Translations under genes and position numbers: made by a program
Shown here: positions 60,655-64,000 of the stretch, piece by piece
Layout of the letters: each line of letters opens with the position of its first letter
Position numbering within the stretch: the stretch's first letter is position 1
The notes under the pieces: generated by a model
Told to the model about the DNA's origin: nothing
Database searches by the model: none
Seen by the model: only the letters and a program-made list of their open reading frames with translations
Source of the DNA: Deltaproteobacteria bacterium
GTDB lineage: Bacteria; Myxococcota_A; Polyangia; Polyangiales; Ga0077539
Assembly (NCBI GenBank): GCA_947477565.1
Contig: CANJUR010000017.1
Location: 1 to 64,000 of the forward strand
Reading direction: 5' to 3'
Length of the DNA stretch: 64,000 bases

Positions 60655-61158
60655 ATGACAGCAATACAGAAAATCAATAAACTCATCAGGAATTGGATGA
60701 CTTGGTACCTCTTCGTGGCGGGCACTACGATCTACACACTTACCAACTTAGCCATAATTCTGTCAAATAGGTCACTATATAGCATCGTAGGACCGGCACT
60801 CAATGCCGCATTCGGCAGTGGCGGGTCCGCTATCGCTTTCGCCGTGGTACCGACTGCAATTTCAGCTTTAGTCACTTACGTTGCTTTGATGTTCGTCAGA
60901 AAAGGCAGCGAGTCGTGGCGCTCTTTATTCAACATCGGATGCATCATCGGGTTTGCGATCTCGTTTCTTCCATGCCTACTCCTCTTCGGAGCGGGAGTTA
61001 TCTCTCTAATATCCGCCCCCGGCTTCAGCTTGATCGTGTTCATTCATATTTTCGTCTGGAGCAGCCTATTGCACAGGTCCCGGCGGACGCTGATTGACCC
61101 CGACGTCGTCGCGTTGTGTGCCGGCCAGAGGTCGCCGATGACGGCGGCAGGAACCTAG
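60655..61158 (+). CDS. low-GC four-TM membrane protein of unknown function
   Basis: 167 residues from the ATG at 60655, preceded by AAGGAAG about 8 bases upstream; a longer start at 60580 is less likely. Four hydrophobic segments are visible: TWYLFVAGTTIYTLTNLAIIL, IAFAVVPTAISALVTYVALMF, IGFAISFLPCLLLFGAGVI and FSLIVFIHIFVWSSLL. A soluble tail follows. Base composition is clearly AT-richer than the rest of the window and codon use differs, indicating transfer. It lies between the IS4 element and decayed genes. The last 25 residues return to GC-rich sequence and may be a fusion scar. No family is recognised. Confidence 0.6.
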   Translation: MTAIQKINKLIRNWMTWYLFVAGTTIYTLTNLAIILSNRSLYSIVGPALNAAFGSGGSAIAFAVVPTAISALVTYVALMFVRKGSESWRSLFNIGCIIGFAISFLPCLLLFGAGVISLISAPGFSLIVFIHIFVWSSLLHRSRRTLIDPDVVALCAGQRSPMTAAGT

Positions 61159-61331
61159 GTTCCGTCGCAACCCCTCTATCGAGTAGCTGATCTGCGTCGG
61201 GACCACCTTGATAACCCCAATGGTTCTCCGCCAGTTCACGCCGACGAGCTCCTCCAGCGCGGTGAGTGTGTGCTCTCGACGGCGCAAACCAAAAGGATGT
61301 CAAACCAAAGTAGAAATGTCGGGTTTTGACC
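61159..61331. other. unassigned GC-rich remnant
   Basis: No intact gene. A minus-strand frame reads RREHTLTALEELVGVNWRRT and continues for about 20 more residues without a start or a known domain. It looks like an eroded coding fragment left in the insertion hot spot. Confidence 0.4.
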
Positions 61332-61734
61332 CTATCGGAGGGCGTCGAGGGAGGCCTTGAGCTTGCTATTCTCGAGGAAGGTCTTGAGCCTGGTCAGCTT
61401 CGCCTCGTCGCGGACGATCCGATCCTGACGGATCCTCGATTTCTCCTCGTCGGGCTAGCGCATCTCGGGCTTCGTGTAGCCCCTGGCAACCTTCACTTTG
61501 CCCTTCTTCTCCAGGGCGACCTTCGCGGCTGCGAGTGAGGTCGCGACGACCTCCTGCGCCTGCCCCCCACTGCCCGACGCGGCCGTCGGTGAAGGGCACC
61601 CTGAGGCCGCCGCCCTCCGCGAAGATCTGCGCTTTGTAGGATTTGTTCTACCCGAGCGAGGTAGCCCCGGTCTTGTTCCCGGTGAGGTCGGACCAGTGGA
61701 GGGCGACCTCTTCGACCCGTTAGCCTGTGATCAT
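61332..61734 (-). pseudogene. decayed WGR-domain gene
   Basis: On the minus strand the frame from 61734 reads MITG, a stop, RVEEVALHWSDLTGNK, a second stop, then NKSYKAQIFAEGGGLRVPF and TDGRVGQWG. This is the WGR-domain pattern, with GRVG in place of the usual GRxG. A frameshift then gives QEVVATSLAAAKVALEKK and ARGYTKPEMR, the C-terminal WGR helix, followed by a third stop and IVRDEAKLTRLKTFLENSKL. At least three stops and one frameshift make it a pseudogene. WGR domains occur in PARPs and in bacterial regulators; the original full protein cannot be reconstructed. Confidence 0.65.
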
Positions 61735-61974
61735 CCGATGACGCTCCCTGAAACTGCGCACGACAGTCAGTAGAGATCGTAGTGTGGCCCTACCACCACC
61801 CCCGGCCCTCGCGCGTCCATTCAGAGAAAGCCTCGACAGGTCGTAGCGCTTCGTTGACACCACCCCGCGCAGCCATAGAGACTACCGCCGTAAGAAACCT
61901 CCGTAATTCCTGCGGTGGTGCGAAGTCTTCGCGGGCACCCAAAGGGTTCTGTCCGCGGAGGGGTTGAAGGGCCG
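61735..61974. other. intergenic stretch upstream of the FHA gene
   Basis: No gene recognised. The segment near 61950-61970 contains GAAGG as the ribosome-binding site of the FHA gene. The rest is presumed promoter and leftover sequence of the hot spot. Confidence 0.5.
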
Positions 61975-63489
61975 ATGCTGAAGCTCGTGATCTCCGACGA
62001 CGAGGGCAAGACCATGGTCATCCCGCTCACCCGGGATGAACTCACCATCGGGCGGAAGGACGGCAATTCCATCCGGCTTACGGAGCGCAACGTCTCCCGA
62101 CGCCACGCGCGAATCGTAAAGCGCAGCGAGGTTTTCTTCCTCGAAGATCTAGCGAGCTACAACGGCATCGTCATCAACGGTGCGCGCCTCGCCGAGCCGA
62201 AGCCCATGCGCGGCGGCGATCAGATCCTCATCGGTGACTACAAACTGCAGGTCGTCGAGGAGGCCGGCGTCCAGCCGACGCCCCTGCCGTCGGCGCCGCC
62301 CCCGGCGTCCGAACACGCCGCCCCGCTGCTCGCCGCGACCCCGCCCAGCGCCAACGCCAACGGCGCGCCCGGCCTCGCGGCCCTCAACGACCCGCTCGCC
62401 CCCGCGATCGAAGCGACTCCTCCCGTCCCGGAGCACATTCGCGGGATGCGCGTGGTGTTTCTCGCCCCGGCGGGCGTCCCGGCGCCGGTGATGCTCGACC
62501 GGCTCCCGATGATTCTAGGGCGCAGCGAGTCTGCCGACATCGCACTGGCCTTCAGTTCCATCTCCCGCGAGCACGCGCGGCTCTTCATCGAGGACGAGAA
62601 GCTCTTCATCGAAGATATGGGGAGCTCCAATGGTGTCCAGGTCAACGGAGAGAAGCACCGCAAGAGCGAACTCGCCGCGGGCGACATGGTTCAACTCGGC
62701 GTGGTGGAGTTTCGCGTCGCGCGCCGTGGTGACAGCACCGTGGTCATTCAGCGCGCCGCCGCCGACGAGAAGGCCGCCGCGAGCCGGTCGAACAAGGGCC
62801 TCATCGCTGGCGTAGTGTTCGGCGGGGTGTGCCTCGGGCTCGCCGTCCTGCTCGTCGTGAGCAAAGGACGCAGCGGAGCCACCAACCCTCAGCCGGAGCC
62901 GACGGCGTCCGTCGCCGCGGCGAGCGCGACGCCGCCGGTCGCCGCACCGGTCGCAGCGGCAGAGCCCGCAGCGGAATCCGCATCGACCCCGGAGCCCAAT
63001 CCACCCGTCGCCGCTGATCCGATCCCAGAGCCCCCTCCGACCCCGCCCCCCGCGGCGCTCGTCGAGCCCGTAGCGCAGGCCGTCGATCCGGCCTCGGCGC
63101 ACCACAGCAGCAGCGATCACCGCGCGCGCCCCCCGACCACGGCCGTCGGGGCAACCGTGACGCCACCGCGAGTCGTGACGCCCAGACCCGTCCCACCGGC
63201 AACTACTCCGGCGCCCGCGTCCGTCCCCGTCCCCGAGGGCGCGACCCCCATGGATCAGGCGCGCGCATGTCTGCGCAACAACAGCATTCCTGCCGGAAAC
63301 GCCTGCGTCGTACAGGTGCTCCGCGGACGTGCGGCGACCGAGCAGGAGTTGGGCCTCCTGGCCATCACCTACCGCCAGATGGGCCGCACCACCGATGCGG
63401 TGCGCTCGATGCGGGCGTACGTCTCGCGCTTCTCGACTGGCCCTCGCGTCCAGAGTTTCCAATCGTTCATCGACAGTAATAGCAACTGA
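61975..63489 (+). CDS. double-FHA membrane protein with Pro/Ala-rich linker
   Basis: 504 residues from the ATG at 61975, with GAAGG at 61966-61970. Two forkhead-associated domains bind phosphothreonine: the first at about 20-95 (TIGRKDGNSIRLTERNVSRR, SYNGIVINGARL) and the second at about 175-245 (ILGRSESADIALAFSSISRE, MGSSNGVQVNG). A TM follows at about 277-298 (GLIAGVVFGGVCLGLAVLLV), then a long Pro/Ala-rich stretch and a C-terminal helical unit (MDQARACLRNNSIPAGN). A Ser/Thr kinase gene begins 114 bases downstream on the same strand, so it may be substrate or scaffold of that kinase. Confidence 0.93.
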   Translation: MLKLVISDDEGKTMVIPLTRDELTIGRKDGNSIRLTERNVSRRHARIVKRSEVFFLEDLASYNGIVINGARLAEPKPMRGGDQILIGDYKLQVVEEAGVQPTPLPSAPPPASEHAAPLLAATPPSANANGAPGLAALNDPLAPAIEATPPVPEHIRGMRVVFLAPAGVPAPVMLDRLPMILGRSESADIALAFSSISREHARLFIEDEKLFIEDMGSSNGVQVNGEKHRKSELAAGDMVQLGVVEFRVARRGDSTVVIQRAAADEKAAASRSNKGLIAGVVFGGVCLGLAVLLVVSKGRSGATNPQPEPTASVAAASATPPVAAPVAAAEPAAESASTPEPNPPVAADPIPEPPPTPPPAALVEPVAQAVDPASAHHSSSDHRARPPTTAVGATVTPPRVVTPRPVPPATTPAPASVPVPEGATPMDQARACLRNNSIPAGNACVVQVLRGRAATEQELGLLAITYRQMGRTTDAVRSMRAYVSRFSTGPRVQSFQSFIDSNSN

Positions 63490-63603
63490 GCGACTCCGGG
63501 CCGGAACGCTCGGATCCGCTTCTGCCTGCTCGCCGCTACCCTTCCCCTTTCCATGTCTGTTTGGGCGTAACTTTGCGGTGGTTTCTACCTTCGCAAGGCG
63601 CTC

Positions 63604-64000
63604 ATGAACGACGTCCCCTCCATGCTACCCGGCACCGTGTTTGCCGATCGCTATCAGATCGTGAAGCAACTCGGAGAGGGCGCCTTCGGAGCCGTGTTCG
63701 AGGCCCGCATGCAGCCGATGATGCGGCGGGTCGCGGTGAAGGTACTGCACCCCGAAGTCGTCGGGCACGCGCAGATCGCGGCGCGATTCGTTCGCGAAGC
63801 CCGCATCCTCGGCGAGTTGGAGCATCCGCACGTCGTGACCGTGATCGACGTGGGACTCGCGAACGGGGTGCCCTTCCTTGTGATGGAGTTGCTGGACGGG
63901 GAAACGCTCGGGGCGAGAGTCCGCCGAGGCGCGATTTCAATGACCGAGGCGATGTCGCTGTTTCTGCCCGTGTGCGCGGCGGTCCAGGCCATCCACGAAA
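63604..64000 (+). CDS. Hanks-type Ser/Thr protein kinase (cut by the window end)
   Basis: The first 132 residues are present. Starting MNDVPSMLPGTVFADRY, it shows the glycine-rich loop KQLGEGAFGAVFEA, catalytic lysine K46 (VAVKVLHPE), the helix-C glutamate region (RFVREARILGELEHPHVV) and the hinge FLVMELLDGETL. The catalytic loop and everything after it lie outside the window. The partner FHA protein is directly upstream. Confidence 0.93.
   Translation, partial: MNDVPSMLPGTVFADRYQIVKQLGEGAFGAVFEARMQPMMRRVAVKVLHPEVVGHAQIAARFVREARILGELEHPHVVTVIDVGLANGVPFLVMELLDGETLGARVRRGAISMTEAMSLFLPVCAAVQAIHE

Overview
The window is very GC-rich (roughly 70 % by eye), densely coding DNA of a predatory/gliding-type deltaproteobacterial lineage, most likely a member of the Myxococcota (order Polyangiales or close). 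The evidence is the combination of two proteins with MYXO-CTERM-type C-termini (Cys pair, hydrophobic helix, Arg cluster), Hanks-type Ser/Thr kinases and an FHA protein, MopE-like metal-binding motifs, cysteine-rich CGxCG repeat proteins, and a large number of lipoproteins whose lipobox is followed by an Asp/Val/Ala-rich spacer. No taxonomic search could be run, so this is an inference from gene style.

Layout. 1-2.3 kb: a thioredoxin and an Hsp70/actin-fold-like protein. 2.4-12.8 kb: cell-surface proteins (a 1449-residue IPT/TIG plus kelch lipoprotein, a beta-barrel protein, a cysteine-repeat protein with c-heme-like ends, a MYXO-CTERM protein). 12.9-29.8 kb: a probable exopolysaccharide locus with a DUF4091 protein, a six-hairpin glycosidase-like lipoprotein, a YaiO/PgaA-like TPR plus outer-membrane barrel, and a six-gene minus-strand operon (NodB-like deacetylase lipoprotein, MYXO-CTERM beta-propeller, PgaC-like processive glycosyltransferase, sensorless histidine kinase, single-domain receiver, HEAT-repeat membrane protein). 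Four of the five junctions in that operon are 4-bp stop/start overlaps. 29.9-34.2 kb: a cysteine-rich lipoprotein and a PEGA protein divergent from a Ser/Thr kinase.

34.2-37.1 kb: a sulfur module, in which a persulfide dioxygenase-rhodanese overlaps a YeiH-type exporter that is fused to a cysteine-dioxygenase-like cupin. 37.2-45.9 kb: a copper/silver resistance cluster (multicopper oxidase, cupredoxin, CusC-, CusB- and CusA-like RND efflux, second cupredoxin). 46-50.5 kb: a MauG/CcpA-type di-heme peroxidase with an N-terminal thioredoxin-fold domain, an ISAs1 transposase remnant, a GH43-like propeller lipoprotein and a DUF924 protein. 50.8-58.9 kb: tRNA-Gln and tRNA-Glu, then mostly housekeeping genes (lipoprotein hydrolase, CinA-like, DUF4920, zwf, aspS, NtrY-like kinase, esterase). 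58.9-62 kb: an insertion hot spot with an IS4-family element, a low-GC membrane gene and a decayed WGR-domain gene. 62-64 kb: a double-FHA membrane protein followed by a Ser/Thr kinase cut off by the window end.

The strongest candidate for an undescribed system is the 19.3-29.8 kb operon. It ties a poly-N-acetylglucosamine-type synthase and a deacetylase to a histidine kinase without a sensor, a receiver without an output and a 1214-residue HEAT scaffold. The neighbouring outer-membrane barrel and hydrolase genes could complete an export and trimming route. The YeiH-cysteine dioxygenase fusion is the second candidate.
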